DNA of 64,000 nt from Chromobotia macracanthus (lineage: Eukaryota; Chordata; Actinopteri; Cypriniformes; Botiidae): the NCBI GenBank assembly GCA_036877525.1, contig JAZGTH010000103.1:1212501-1276500 (forward strand), written 5' to 3'. Below are positions 13,305 through 24,788 of this stretch, one piece after another; positions within the stretch are counted from its first letter, which is position 1; each line of letters begins with the position of its first letter. The notes below the pieces were generated by a model that was given only the letters and a program-made list of their open reading frames with translations, was not told the DNA's origin and ran no database searches. A program made the translations under genes and the position numbers.

Positions 13305-16300
13305 ATGGACTGCGCGGCGCTGGTAATGATGTGTGTCTTTAATCTCCGTTTTCATGTTTTTCACTCACTGTCACGCTGAAAGAGCGGATCGGTTGGGTTT
13401 ATTAGCCCGTGCACGGTTCATATATTGAAATGCATGGAGAAAAGGACTCGCGACAGTAACTATTTGCGCCTCGTATTATCGCACGGCTTAGCGTGCTAAC
13501 TTGGAAGTATATTTAAAGGTGTTCAACTACGGGACATCTCGTGTCGCAAACCTCCGTGCATGCGTTTTCTCTCGGGAAAACAAAACGGTTCATGCCCGAA
13601 ACCGGAAAATGTAGGAGAAATCAGGAGCGCAAATCTATCCCATTATTCTCTCACATTATATATTGCAAATTATATGAATTGTTTTATTATATGAATCGTT
13701 TGTACCGGTTTTCCACACGCACTGGAAGTTTGCTCTGGAAGTTTTTCCGGGATGTGATTCGGGACGCGGACGCCACGTCCTCCGCGCGTCTCAGACGCGC
13801 GCGCGCTCCGGATGGTGCGCGTGATCGCTTCCACAGGTGGACGCTTGGATCGGATCTGCTGCGATCGGACACGATGAGTGTGACAGCTTCACTATGTGAA
13901 CACCACATTGTGTTTTTTATCAGACAAAGCTTTTAATAGATGCGCTTTCAGCCTGTGCGTGTGAATACGGTGACAGGGAGGTCAGGTTGATATCACAGGT
14001 TATCCAGGGTGGGGTTGCCTTGTTGAGCCTGAAGGTGTGTATTGAGACAGATACACTATTTCATTAAATACATACAATGACAAACAGGATCCTCTTTCAT
14101 AATTCTCCAGCAGATGGGCTGAGAAGTCTTCTCCTCTGGTCTCCTCTGGTCTCCTCTGTTCTCTGGGCTGAAGTTCTGTGATACACTCGGGCTCTGATGC
14201 ACAGGTAGTCAGTGCATGACAGAACTTTGGCTCGGATGGACCCGGTCGATGGAGCGGAGCCCCAGAGTCAACAAACAACCTGGTCTGGCTGAATCTTTTA
14301 TTTTTTTAATAGCCTTTTGTCTGCTTTATGTGGTTTGGGGTTTTGGGATCATAGAGGCTGTGTTTGTAATGAATATGAGCGATGTTCATGAGATGAAGAA
14401 CTTCACTAACACTGAATGTTAATGAGTCACTTTAATATTGATGTATGTTGTAACCAGGAACCATCGCTGTACACGGTGAAGGCCATCTTCATCTTAGATA
14501 ATGATGGAAACAGACTGCTTTCAAAGGTGCATAGAATATTTTTATCCTCCTTTATTCTTCTGTTACATGAGATATCTGATATTATTTTATTTTAAAAACC
14601 CAGCTAACAGGGGCGTTCTTAGAATGTTGGCTAACGTTCTTTCAAAGTTCTCTCCAAGTTGTTAGTAGTAGGACAGATTTTTAACTTTATATATCATATA
14701 TATAAAAAACCGTTATTCTTAAGTTTTAAGTGGAAACATTACAGAATTAAAAATGTTTAAATAATGTTCTTATAACCAAGCAATAATGTTAATACAATGT
14801 CTGAAAAACTGGATGTTTTCAATCTTCCTAGAACATTAAAAATGACATTTTTAAAGTTTCTGTTACTTGTTAGGGAAAATGTTAGGGAATCGTTCTTACA
14901 ACCTAAAATGTTAGCTGGAGAGTTACTAAAGATCAGATAATTTCCAGACATAAAGATGGTTGCAGTGATTAGTAATTGAGAAGCCATTATAAACACTTAT
15001 AATTCTTTATATTGTTTGTATTATTGTGCTACTGGTTTAGTTTTAGACGTAATGAAACACACCTCAACCAGATAATCCAGGTGTTTGTTTTCATTTGATG
15101 GTAGGTGTGTTAGAACCGGGTTAAAATTCAACTCTGCAAGAGGGCAGATCTCAGGCAGAAGAGATCTCCTTTATAATGCACCGCTGAGCCTAATAGAGAT
15201 GAGACACGTTTAGACATGAAAATATAGAAATATGACTTATGAATCACCATTAATGTGCCATTTAACATGATAACTTTGCAATTTCAGTACTATGATCCCG
15301 AACTCTACCCCTCCATGAAAGAGCAGAAGAATTTTGAAAAGAACATATTCAACAAAACCCATAAGGCCGACAGTAAGTTGAAAAATATTAAGAAGCGTGT
15401 TGCATTTTACTAATCAATACTGTCAGATGATTTCTCACAGTAACGAAACAATGCTGGCTGCTTTGTGCTCCCAAATTAAAACCTAAGGCAAAACTGATTT
15501 GCAGTAGTTTGTGTTTACAAATTTGCCCTGGGGTCTAGAGGTCAGATTACTGGGAAACGGGGGAGACTCTGGTAGAGTTCATGGATGTTTCTGTCACCTG
15601 CGCTGTGGGGTGGGAAAACCAGACACCAGGGCAACAAAGCCACCCTGATCAGTTCACCTGTTTTAAGACGCTCAGAATACACACCTGTATTTGTCTCTAA
15701 AAGCTGAAACCAGTGAAAGGTGAAACTGTCTGAGCCTGATTAAAGTTCATTCTTCTGTGAGATGCTCTTCAGTTTGAATGTATTGTTATATTTTCTTGGG
15801 TAAAAAACAGAAACAGCTTCTGATGTAGAGATGTTATGTTTCATATCCGTTATCAGACACCTGCACATTTTGAACATCAAGCACTGATCTGTAATCAGCT
15901 TTCCCACATAACAGTGAACAAATACAAAACCCGAAACTGATTCTAGATCAGCACTTGACATGTTATGTGGGTTGCACTTATGGGCCAGTTGTAGAGGAAG
16001 TTATCTGATATGTTTGTATCTCAGTATACACATCCTTTAGTCATAATGTCTTTCAGTGATCTTCATTAGCAAACACTGATGTATGTATTTATCTGATTAT
16101 TTAATAGGCATATAATGTAATGGATTAGATTTGTAACTTATGTCTTCTAATTGCTTTTCTCTGAATGCAGATGAGATTGCCTTCTTAGAGGGCATGACAA
16201 TAGTCTACAAGAGCAGTATAGATCTGATCTTCTATGTAGTGGGCAGTGCCCAGGAGAATGAGGTAAGGCCTTTATGCAAATGAGCTGGCTTGTGATTGGT

Positions 16301-19300
16301 TGAAGTGTGTTTATGGTGCAGCCATTGGTCGTGTCAGTTACTTTGCATGCGACAGCAATACTGTGTATTATGGAGAGTCTTGATGCTGGTCAACCATCAG
16401 ATATTTGAATATGTTTATATACTAGGATACGGATCAATAAAAGTCTTGCTTTCTGTCTCTTTTTGTATATTTTTATTCAGCTCATGCTGATGGCGGTGTT
16501 GAATTGCTTGTTTGAGTCACTCAGTCAGATGTTGAGGTGAGTTTATACTACAATATCAATTAAGGAGACGTTTTGAAAAACATTAACATGCTTATTTCAT
16601 ACAATAAAAGTAAATCAACTTTTCTAAAGTGCTAAACTTTCCACTGTTGTGTTTTATAAAGAAATTCATACGTGTAAAACAACATCAGCTCGCGCAAATA
16701 TTGACAGATTTGTATTTTTTGACAAACTATGCCTTTAAGAGCAGTTCTAATGGCATCATGTGTCATTCTAGCTGCTGATTGGCTAATTCATGTCAGAATT
16801 CTCTGAATTTTTAGCATGCAAGGTTTGCTGCTTCTCCTGCGGTTACCATAGAAACTGGTGGAGGCGCAGCAAAAATGAACAATTGTCACCATCCTGTTCT
16901 CTAATCAGCACGCTGTGTGTTTGTGAAAACCGTAGCAGTACAAGCACAGTTATATCCGTTAACAGCATGTGACAGAGATCAGGTGCATGTGCAGGTAGAA
17001 TCTGCAGTCATGTGTTAAAACACATTAAAACGTGAGATGTTTGGGTCTTCTCTAACAGAAAGAACGTGGAGAAAAGGACTCTGCTGGATAACATGGACGG
17101 CGTGTTCCTGGTGGTGGATGAAATCATTGATGGAGGGTAAATAGACACTCCTGAATAATATCAAAGTCCCTTTAAGAAAGTCTCTGCACTCGGCGGCCAT
17201 CTTTGAAACGCCTCCTGGCAGCTATTTCAGTCATACAAGACCAAGTTCTGTCTACTTGAATGAAGGAAGACAGATATCTCCAAAATCGCTGGCTGAGATT
17301 ACAGTATATTTTAGGCTATTAAAACTGAGATCAGTGGTGATATAAATTCTGTTTTTGAAGCTCAAATTGGACTATAAAAACGAGTTTTCCAGATCGCTTT
17401 AGCTGCTGCGTATGCGCAAAGACTGTCAAGAACCTCGTGACACTGTACAGAACCCCTTCCCCAGAGAATGGTACTGTTTATTGATTGGCTCAGTTTGTAA
17501 ATTTTACACTCTTATGTTGCTCTTTCATTTGTTTACAGGGTAATTCTGGAGAGTGACCCTCAACAGGTCATGGAGAAGGTCAACTACAGGGTAAGAGAGC
17601 AGATAAACAGAAGCAATATCTTTCATTACATAATCAGCTGACTGTGTTTGCACTGTACACCGTGAGTTTTGCTGAGAGCTCGATTTCAAGTCTTATGAGA
17701 CACAAGAGACGGTCTCAGATTTAACAGCCAGGCTGCAAGTCAGCAAAATGTCTAACTTCCTGTTTTAGCTAGATCCCCTGTTTCCTGTGTGAATGATTTC
17801 CTTCACAACACCTCAGCACTTTACTTTATTATGACAGGAAGCCGCTCTCCCAGCTAACAGGGAACATTCTCAGAACGTTGATGAACATTCTCCAAAAGTT
17901 CCTCCAAAGTTATCAAAAAAATGCTTGCAGTAACATTAGTAGTACATTTTTATGTTACATACTTCAAAAATGTTATTCTTATGTAGTTAGTGGAGCGTTT
18001 AAAAACATTACAGAATTAAAAAATGTTTTAATTAAAATGAATATTATATTCATTTTAATTAAAGCATTAAAATGAATACAATGTCTAAAAAACGTTCCTA
18101 GCACGTTCAAAATCATATTTTTAATGTTTTTGTTACTTAATGGAAACGTTAGGGAAATGTTATTACAGCATGGGCTCAGTTTCAGCTGTGTTGGGTTTTG
18201 GTTCAAGTTTTAACTGGAAGAATTAAAGTGTGGATGAATAGCAGGGCTGATGTATCCGGTTCCATTTGATTTCATTACATTCATTTGAATGTAATTCACT
18301 TTTGCTTTAACTTAGTAGTTGTTTCCCATAAACACTAAATGTCGCCTCTCTTGCCCTCAGTGCGGGTCAGAGCAAGCGTTGGGCTTTGTCCTTTTTGATT
18401 ACATCACTGGAAACATGGAGGGCCAAGCAGAGAGACGGCAGGTCTTGTAGCCCTTCCATGTAGTGAGAGAGAGATGAGGGTGAGAGAGGGCAGGTAACTG
18501 CATGGCATGCGCGAGTGTGTATGAGGCTCAAAAGAGGAACCGCTGTAACAGAAGCAGCCGATCAATACTGAGCAAACATCTCGCAGCATCTCCAACGTCT
18601 GACCATGAAGCTTCTGTTGTGGAGAACAGTGATTCACATGAGCTCTGATTTACTAATTCACACAAGTTAGTTTATATGTACTTCATATAGAAATTATTTC
18701 TGGCGCATGATTTTGGTATAACAGTCGTTGCTGTGCTGTGTTGTTGACCTCTCACCCTCTCTTCAGCACAGAGTAACTGTGTGAAGCATTTTGCACAATG
18801 TTGCCTGTCTCTGTTGGTCTGTGTATGTGGTTTCATTTAGTAACCACAGTCTCTCTGTATTCTGATTGTTCTACAGGCAGATGACAATCCCTTATCAGAG
18901 CAGAGCGTGGCACAGGTACAGAGCACAGAAATACACAGAGAACACACACAATTCTGCTTTCTTTCCCCCTGTATGATAGTATGTTTTCTTTTCTGTAACC
19001 ATCATTAACACCTGTGCTAATTTATGCTTATTCTAACCTTTACCACTAACTCCAGCACATCACAGAGAAACTGGCTATCACCACTAATGTAAGTGCATGA
19101 ACACTCACATGTTCACCTGTGCTGTGGTAACTGTGCTGAGCTGTGCACGCATGCGCATCTAGTCCGATAACCTTTAATTTTTTCACGAATAACAACGAGG
19201 CTGTGAGAGATAGGAGTTTATTAAACATTATAAATGTTTATTTAAATAAAATCCTGATTAAAAAAAATTGACGTGATTTAAAAATGAGACGTAAGCTAAA

Positions 19301-19738
19301 AGCTTGCAGTGTTGCGGGTACGATATTGTGGTTTCATGCGCCACCTGGTGGCTACAATATGAAGTTGTTCTGACTCCTGACTTTGTAGTTTTATTGTTTA
19401 GGGCAAGCGCCTCATTTTTGTTCCGCAGTCACTACAATGCACAGATTCAGCAAAAATATAATTGTTTCATTTAAATTATATTGTTTATTAGGCAAATACT
19501 GTGAAGTCTGAGAAGACATCAATTAACATGGTGTTGCACAGAAATATTGCCTTGATTTAGTGCAGGATTCAATTACCCAGCTTATATCAAAAATAAATGT
19601 AAAAATCATGTTTTATTAACTGATTGACAACTAATTTCACTCTGTGGGACACATTCACGGTTGTAACTGAAGATCTGTTTTATTTTTTAGGTGTTACAGT
19701 CGGCCAAGGAGCAGATCAAATGGTCAATTCTGAAATAA
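13305..19738 (+). CDS. copz2: Coatomer subunit zeta (COPI coat), nine coding exons
   Basis: The zeta subunit is the small, longin-fold partner of gamma-COP in the COPI coat that moves cargo from Golgi to ER and within the Golgi. Exons: 13305-13322, 14458-14526, 15288-15372, 16171-16262, 16481-16536, 17059-17136, 17539-17590, 18877-18915 and 19691-19738. All junctions are GT-AG and the phases agree, giving 178 aa (human COPZ1 has 177). Recognisable blocks are EPSLYTVKAIFILDNDGNRL, FEKNIFNKTHKAD, the MTIVYKSSIDLIFYVVGS beta-strand block, ENELMLMAVLNCLFESLSQM, VFLVVDEIIDGGVILESDPQ and the terminal VLQSAKEQIKWSIL. I chose the start at 13305 because MDCAAL joins exon 2 in frame. Mammalian COPZ2 has a longer N-terminus; length alone would suggest copz1, but the intronic mir-152 and the cbx1/nfe2l1 neighbours support copz2. 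Confidence 0.93.
13740..13880. promoter_or_regulatory. CpG-dense block in copz2 intron 1, upstream of mir-152
   Basis: This part of intron 1 is packed with CpG (gggacgcggacgccacgtcc, cgcgcgtctcagacgcgcgcgcg, gcgatcggac). It lies about 300-430 bp upstream of the mir-152 hairpin. It may be the tail of the copz2 CpG island or an independent promoter for the microRNA. Confidence 0.4.
14158..14243 (+). ncRNA. mir152: miR-152 precursor hairpin in copz2 intron 1
   Basis: The mature 3p arm TCAGTGCATGACAGAACTTTGG occupies 14209-14230 and matches the miR-148/152 family with the miR-152-type 'catgac' core. The 5p arm starting aagttctgtgatacactc at 14171 pairs with it, leaving a loop around gctctgatgcacagg. 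In vertebrates miR-152 lies in the first intron of COPZ2 on the same strand, as here, so it is probably processed from the copz2 primary transcript. It regulates genes post-transcriptionally through the shared seed AGUGCA(U). Hairpin ends are approximate. Confidence 0.95.
14599..14918. mobile_element. AACGTT-rich MITE, copy 3 (copz2 intron 2)
   Basis: Nearly full copy from cccagctaacaggggcgttc to cctaaaatgttagctgg, in the opposite orientation to copies 1 and 2. It shows the family order: aatgttggctaacg, atatcatatatat, cgttattcttaagtt, gaaaaactggatg, gttacttg and the closing tgttagctgg. Confidence 0.85.
17160..17480. repeat. Possible interspersed repeat in copz2 intron 6
   Basis: The block from aaagtccctttaagaaagtctctgc through ccttccccagagaatgg is non-coding and compositionally distinct (cggcggccatctttg, gctgctgcgtatgcgcaaag). 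It looks like a dispersed fish element, but there is no second copy in the window and no inverted ends are visible. Confidence 0.3.
17849..18166. mobile_element. AACGTT-rich MITE, copy 4 (copz2 intron 7)
   Basis: Starts cccagctaacagggaacattc and retains cgttattcttatg-type, acagaattaaaaaatg and gttacttaatggaaacg blocks. The right terminal tgttagctgg is lost after aaatgttattacagc. A local duplication of attaaaatgaat lies inside. Confidence 0.8.
19056..19088 (+). other. copz2: Candidate 33-bp cassette exon of copz2
   Basis: Between the last two coding exons, ccactaactccag is followed by 33 bp and then gtaagt. The 33 bp read HITEKLAITTN in phase with both neighbours, so inclusion would insert 11 residues between SVAQ and VLQS without a frame change. 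The canonical protein joins those two directly. No conservation data were available, so this is a candidate only. Confidence 0.3.
19338..19351 (-). promoter_or_regulatory. Strong CTCF core motif match
   Basis: On the minus strand the sequence is CCACCAGGTGGCGC, matching every position of the usual CTCF core (CCASYAGRKGGCRS). It lies in the last intron of copz2. The match says nothing about occupancy. Confidence 0.5.
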
Positions 19739-20202
19739 ATACTTTTCTGAAGGATAAAGTAAATTATTACAAGGGAATTTCTTTTATATTTTAATAAGAT
19801 GTAATTTAATTCATTATAGGACAGTTGCATATCATGTTTAGCTTTTTGTAATTATGCATATTTATATGTTTTTGTTAAAGATGAAATGAGGTTATTTCTC
19901 AAAATACAAAGACGAATTTACTAATCGGGTTCTGGGCAAAATATTAGCCATGCAATACACAGTTACATGTCTATTTATCTACAGCAAAGGAAATTTAGAT
20001 TTTTTTTAAACATAAATTGTGAGTGATATTCATGTACAGATGAGATACAGTCAAAGTTTCATCACAGTTTAACCCATATGAGTGTCTGTACTGCCTTTTT
20101 ATATTCATGTAATTTGTACAACAAAAAAAGGAAAGGTGCAGAGTTGTGTTACACTACACAACATAAAAACATGTCACAAGCATATTTCTGTTTAAAATTA
20201 AA

Positions 20203-20551
20203 AATAAAACCAGTTAATGTAGATGTTACCACATGAAAAACTATTTTTACTCTATCTGACAGAAACCTGTACGACGTTTATTGCTTAAAACACACTAATG
20301 ATGTTACTATGAGTCAATAAAGATATTATTATAATATTTGTCTGGCAAGCCAATAAAACAAACTCTATGTGCTATAGAAATATAGTGAATTATAGAATGT
20401 AGCAAAAATAAAAATCTTTATGTTTTGGTGCTACAGAACAGCTATAAATAACCTTTCAAAACATTTTGTTTTCTAGACATTTGGCTTCTTTACATCTAAT
20501 GTTTATTTTATTTAAACCATGTTTTTCAAACTAATACTTTAAATGAATAAA
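20203..20551 (+). terminator. copz2: copz2 3' UTR with several AATAAA signals
   Basis: AATAAA hexamers occur at 20203-20208, 20316-20321 and 20546-20551, all within 820 bp of the copz2 stop in AT-rich sequence without other features. Alternative 3' ends are likely. Which is used cannot be told from sequence. Confidence 0.5.
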
Positions 20552-20579
20552 TATGGTTTTAATAGAAGTTGTGTACTCG

Positions 20580-20900
20580 TTTCTTTCTCTTTGAACAAAA
20601 CCTTGGCATTGAGGCTATTTCTCTATTGGTGAGAGAAGATGTCGCGTAGACCAATCAGATTTGGTTAATCATGAAACATTCACATAACATGCATGCATAA
20701 TGAGGAGGGTGTGGCTTGGTCAGCCATTGGCTGGCGTAGGCCAATGAGAAGTACAAAAGCGAGGCTCCACCTCCCCGGGATGAAACCAGTTGTACGTCTG
20801 GGGTCAAATTGTCAAGACGTGATTGGTCACAGAGTGTGACGTAAAATGTGGGCGTTGACCACGGGGGTGAACATTTAATAGCCAATCACAATTGATTGCG
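20580..20900. promoter_or_regulatory. CCAAT-rich, promoter-like block downstream of copz2
   Basis: CCAAT or ATTGG occurs repeatedly (ctattggtg, accaatcag, cattggctgg, gccaatgag, tgattggtc, gccaatcac) within about 300 bp, with a tgacgt motif. No start codon with a plausible gene follows on either strand. It could be an enhancer, a promoter of an unrecognised transcript, or chance. Confidence 0.3.
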
Positions 20901-21660
20901 TCTTTTTGACTGAGCTTACAATTAAAACTGGCGAATAAAGACCGGCAGCAATATAATAATGCTTCAGTTTTAGTTCATTCGTTCATTTGTGTTTTATTAT
21001 AAATGACTAATGATGTTTGTAATTTAGTTTTAATTAAACAACTACGGCTGTCTGGGAATAGTCTTGTTAAATAGTTTAATATTGGTGGTATCAACAAACA
21101 GGGACTTGTAATCATAAAAATATTGTCATATTATCATCACGATAAACTCTTCCGGTCTTAAAATATAAAGCAGACTTTATTTTCATAACGACAATAAAAC
21201 GTGTGTTATAAATGTAAAATAAACCATAAATATAGACCAATGCGTACAATCAAATACAAATACAACAATAAAAATAAACTTAATTGTGTCTATTACTGGT
21301 TTGTTCATTATGAATCAGGTTGTTTGGTCTTACTATTCAGCGTTGGAAAGAAACAAAACAAAATTACAAAGACCAAATCTGATTACATTTATAATATTTA
21401 TTAAGTAGGTTCTCATACACCATTACAAAAAAGTTAATGACTCGGTGATGAACACGATTATCTTTCGAAGAAAAAATAAAAATAAGATCTCCATGAACTT
21501 ATTGCGATTATTGTAGTGTTGTGTGACGTAGAAATGTTACATGCAGTTTAATTAATATAAGAGCATGAAGCTGCACGTAATCCTAAAACAACGATAAAGT
21601 TTAGAAACATCTTTAAAATGTATGAAATCTTGTTTAAAATAGTTGAAATCAGATAATAAG

Positions 21661-21830
21661 TAAACAAAGTAAATGAATCATTTACTTTGCTCATCATTAC
21701 TTGAATCATCATTACTGTTTAGCTATAAAGTAAACCTTATAGCTAAACAGCAATAAGTAAACAAAGTGTTCAAACTTTGTTTATAATAAAGTGATAATAC
21801 AGTGTTCAAACACACGGGCTTACTGTATAT
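21661..21830. repeat. Cluster of short near-perfect inverted repeats
   Basis: At 21665-21689 caaagtaaatga is followed almost directly by its reverse complement tcatttactttg. At 21715-21750 ctgtttagctataa and ttatagctaaacag form a perfect 14-bp stem with an 8-nt loop. The motif taaacaaagt appears twice and gtgttcaaac twice. No gene or known RNA family is recognised. Confidence 0.6.
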
Positions 21831-22226
21831 GGTTGACAAGATATTGAGTCTTGTACATGCATGCTTTACAAATAGCTATATATATATATACATTATATAA
21901 ACACAAATGCATATATTTATATTCAACATATATTCAACATCCATGTCCGTCCGGAAAGCTACAGTGCAAATGTTTATAATTAAGGCGTTTTTATAAAAAA
22001 ATAAATGATGAAATGATTGATGAAAATACCAGACAGACTTAATATGAACCATCACGTGACAGAAATCTGTTAGTTGTAATAAAACTTAAACCCTTAAACT
22101 TAACACGTGTATATGAAACAGAAAGAGGTTAGAAACGTTTGCCTCCCAACACATAAATAACTTTCATTTGTAAGAGGAACATGATGGTCCACGCAGAGAT
22201 GAATGATGGTGCTGTATTTGTCTATA

Positions 22227-22240
22227 GCACCATCTAGTGG
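22227..22240 (-). promoter_or_regulatory. CTCF-like motif, one mismatch
   Basis: The minus strand reads CCACTAGATGGTGC, one mismatch to the CTCF core. It lies in AT-rich intergenic DNA downstream of copz2. Confidence 0.3.
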
Positions 22241-22623
22241 AAAATTGTAAACATACACTTTCCTTTACAAAAACACACAAGCTCGTTTCTCAAATCATTA
22301 GGAACATGTAAGTTTTTAACATCATTGTGCAGAATCTGTTATTGCAAACATTTTCATCATCCAGATCCATCATGTCTTCAAAGTGAAGAAGAGTCTCCTT
22401 CATCAGCCAGAGATCAGCCAGAGATCAGACAGAGATCAGACAGAGACACGTTTCCTCCTGGACTTTATCTTACAGATCTCCGTCCACAGTTTTGCCATTA
22501 AAACTGATTCAGTTTCCTCAGTACTGAGTTATTTATTGGCTTGATCATTTATAAAGCAAAACACGATCTTTCATGTATATTATCATTTATTCAGCAATAA
22601 TCATGGAGCTGCCACGTACACTT

Positions 22624-22951
22624 CAGCTTACAATTGTAGGTTGTAAGAACATTCCCATAACGTTTCCATCACGTAACAAAACGATAACAAGTGTTACTTT
22701 GAAAGTTCTTGAAGACTTCAATTTTGTAGATGTTGTATTAACGTTATTGAATGGTTGTAAGAACGTTTTTCAAACATTTGTCATTTTGTGGCCTTTGAAA
22801 ACGTTCCACTAACAATTTAAGAATAATGTTGTTGATATATATATGACATATAACATTAAAATATTATGTTATGTAACGTTATTGCTAGAACGTTTTGATA
22901 ACCTTAAGAGAACGTTAGCCAACGTTCTGAGAACGTTCCCTGTTGGCTGGG
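22624..22951. mobile_element. AACGTT-rich MITE, copy 5 (intergenic, well preserved)
   Basis: From cagcttacaattgtaggttg to gaacgttccctgttggctggg. It contains a clear series of AACGTT palindromes (aacgttccac, gaacgttagccaacgttctgagaacgttccc). It is probably among the least decayed copies in the window. Confidence 0.88.
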
Positions 22952-23839
22952 ACAAGATTGTGAACAGATCCTTTAGCACAGCAGCAGGGAGGTGAATTCA
23001 GGACCCTGGACAGCAGCCAGTGTTAGTGGCAGCTGTCAGTCAAGTGTGAGGCTATATGAGCACCACAAACAGCAGCACTTGTTCTGTGTGTGGGTTTGAC
23101 TCTGTTCAGTCATTAAACACACACAGAACATTACTGAAGATGTGAAGACACAGGTTCATGCGATGAAACATCTTTCCCAACAGAGATCCAGACTGTAACA
23201 ACACACAGCTCTGAAAGAACCACAGCTGCAGGTCTGGATCTCTGTCTTCATATGTTACTTCATATGATTGATTAAATGACTCTTGCTCAGGCCGGTGGTA
23301 ACACAGAGAAAGATTTTGTCCCCTTAAGATCACTCTGTGGTCATGATATTCACCAACCTGACCGCTTTACCTCTACACAGCATAAGCTGAAGGTTCAGAA
23401 AGACTGGCCCAGACTTGAAGAGAGATGACAGCACATCATATTAATCAAAACCGAATCTGACTCTCAAAACTAATAAATGATCAAGGGGTTCAGAAGCAGT
23501 GACGGGTCACATGCTCGCCCATAATGGACATCAATGACATCTGGGGAGCACCAGCAAGAGCAGGTGTCATGTTGTTTCTATACATCATCAGAGAGTCAGT
23601 TGGCATACAGTGAGACCTTTGAACTGTAACTCATATGTCACTTGCTTGGCATAGTTTCAATGTTACAGCCAATGTGTTTGGAGTTAGTGAACAGACAGAT
23701 GGAGAGGTGAGGGTGAGCAGGGAAAGATTATGGAGTGGTGATTGTACAAGAAAGTATGTAAAATGACACAAAAAATGAAAATCCTGCAATTAATCTCCAG
23801 GTATAGATTCTCTTTCACAGTGTGTGTTTGTATGTAAAA

Positions 23840-24012
23840 GTTCCTGTTGCTCAGTTTGTACAGCATTGCGTTAGCGACGCAGATGTCGTGGGTTCGAGTC
23901 CCAGGAAACACACTGGATAAATATAAAATATAAAAAGAAATAAATATAATTTAAATGCACTGTCAGTCTTTTTGGATAAAAGCATCCGCCAAATGCATAA
24001 ATGTAAATGTGA
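23840..24012 (+). mobile_element. tRNA-derived SINE
   Basis: The head resembles a tRNA gene, with tgctcagtttgtacagcatt (box A region) and GGTTCGAGTCC (box B, 23891-23901). It has no proper acceptor stem, so it is not a functional tRNA gene. The body passes an A/T-rich linker and ends in ttttggataaaagcatccgccaaatgcataaatgtaaatgt, the tail shared by many teleost SINEs. Fragments of the same tail appear near 32900 and 55880. Confidence 0.8.
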
Positions 24013-24184
24013 TTGTGACAACATTTCTCCAAAGCTTCGAAAAGGTCTCACATCAGAGTTCAATAAATTAATCCTTTCCTTTCAGAGGCGGGAGATCCGT
24101 GCAGCACAGCAGAATTTATTATAAATATAAAGTTTATTATTATTATTATTATTATTAAAACCAAATCTCTGTCGTCATCACGTT

Positions 24185-24425
24185 ACACACGCAAACGATG
24201 TGACGCCGCAAAGAGCTGCTTTATATATAGAAGATGAGTGACTCAACTGACTGTGATTGGTTAGCAGCTGCTTAACATACTCTTCCTGATTGGCGGACGT
24301 GCGGACATTGATGGATGAGCTCTTTGCTGATTGGTTGCTCTAAGAAATGACGTGCGCGCCTGAGGGGCAGGGCTAAACTTACGGGGCGTGGCTAATTGAA
24401 TGTGAGCTGTCAATCACCGAGTCCC
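24185..24425 (-). promoter_or_regulatory. Minus-strand promoter-like module: three CCAAT boxes and a TATA box
   Basis: On the minus strand, CCAATCA occurs three times (plus-strand tgattgg near 24254, 24288 and 24330), followed by CTATATATAA (24226-24237). A CACGTCA-type element and GC-rich sequence lie upstream. The spacing is that of a strong TATA promoter firing leftward. No ORF follows on that side, only a (tta)n run and the SINE. Confidence 0.4.
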
Positions 24426-24788
24426 TCCAAACAAAGAAGTTTTACTTTATTGTTTAAAACACACGTGCTTATGGATTTATAATAATATATTATGATTATA
24501 ATTATAATTATTATATATTATAATTATATAATATCATTATATATATATATATATCAACACATATGTACAGAAGGCAAGTATTTAAATCAAATGAACATAC
24601 AATTCATTTATCTGTCTGTAGTTTAGTCAAACATCTGTACTTTATTTTCACTCCACAAACATAAAAAATAAATGTGTAAGTTTAGCCAGGGGCAACAACT
24701 ATGAAAAGCAATTTAAAATCAAATGCTTGTGTCATTCATCTCTTACCACACAATATTAAACATTATTTAAACTGATAGACGATCAGTT

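Noticed and set aside
13541..13936. 131-codon plus-strand ORF in copz2 intron 1
   Set aside because: It starts in an intron, crosses a CpG-rich block and has no family resemblance; the opposite strand is also open there.
23841..23912. Possible tRNA gene
   Set aside because: Box A and box B are recognisable, but no acceptor stem pairs and the segment continues into a SINE body and tail; it is the head of a tRNA-derived SINE.
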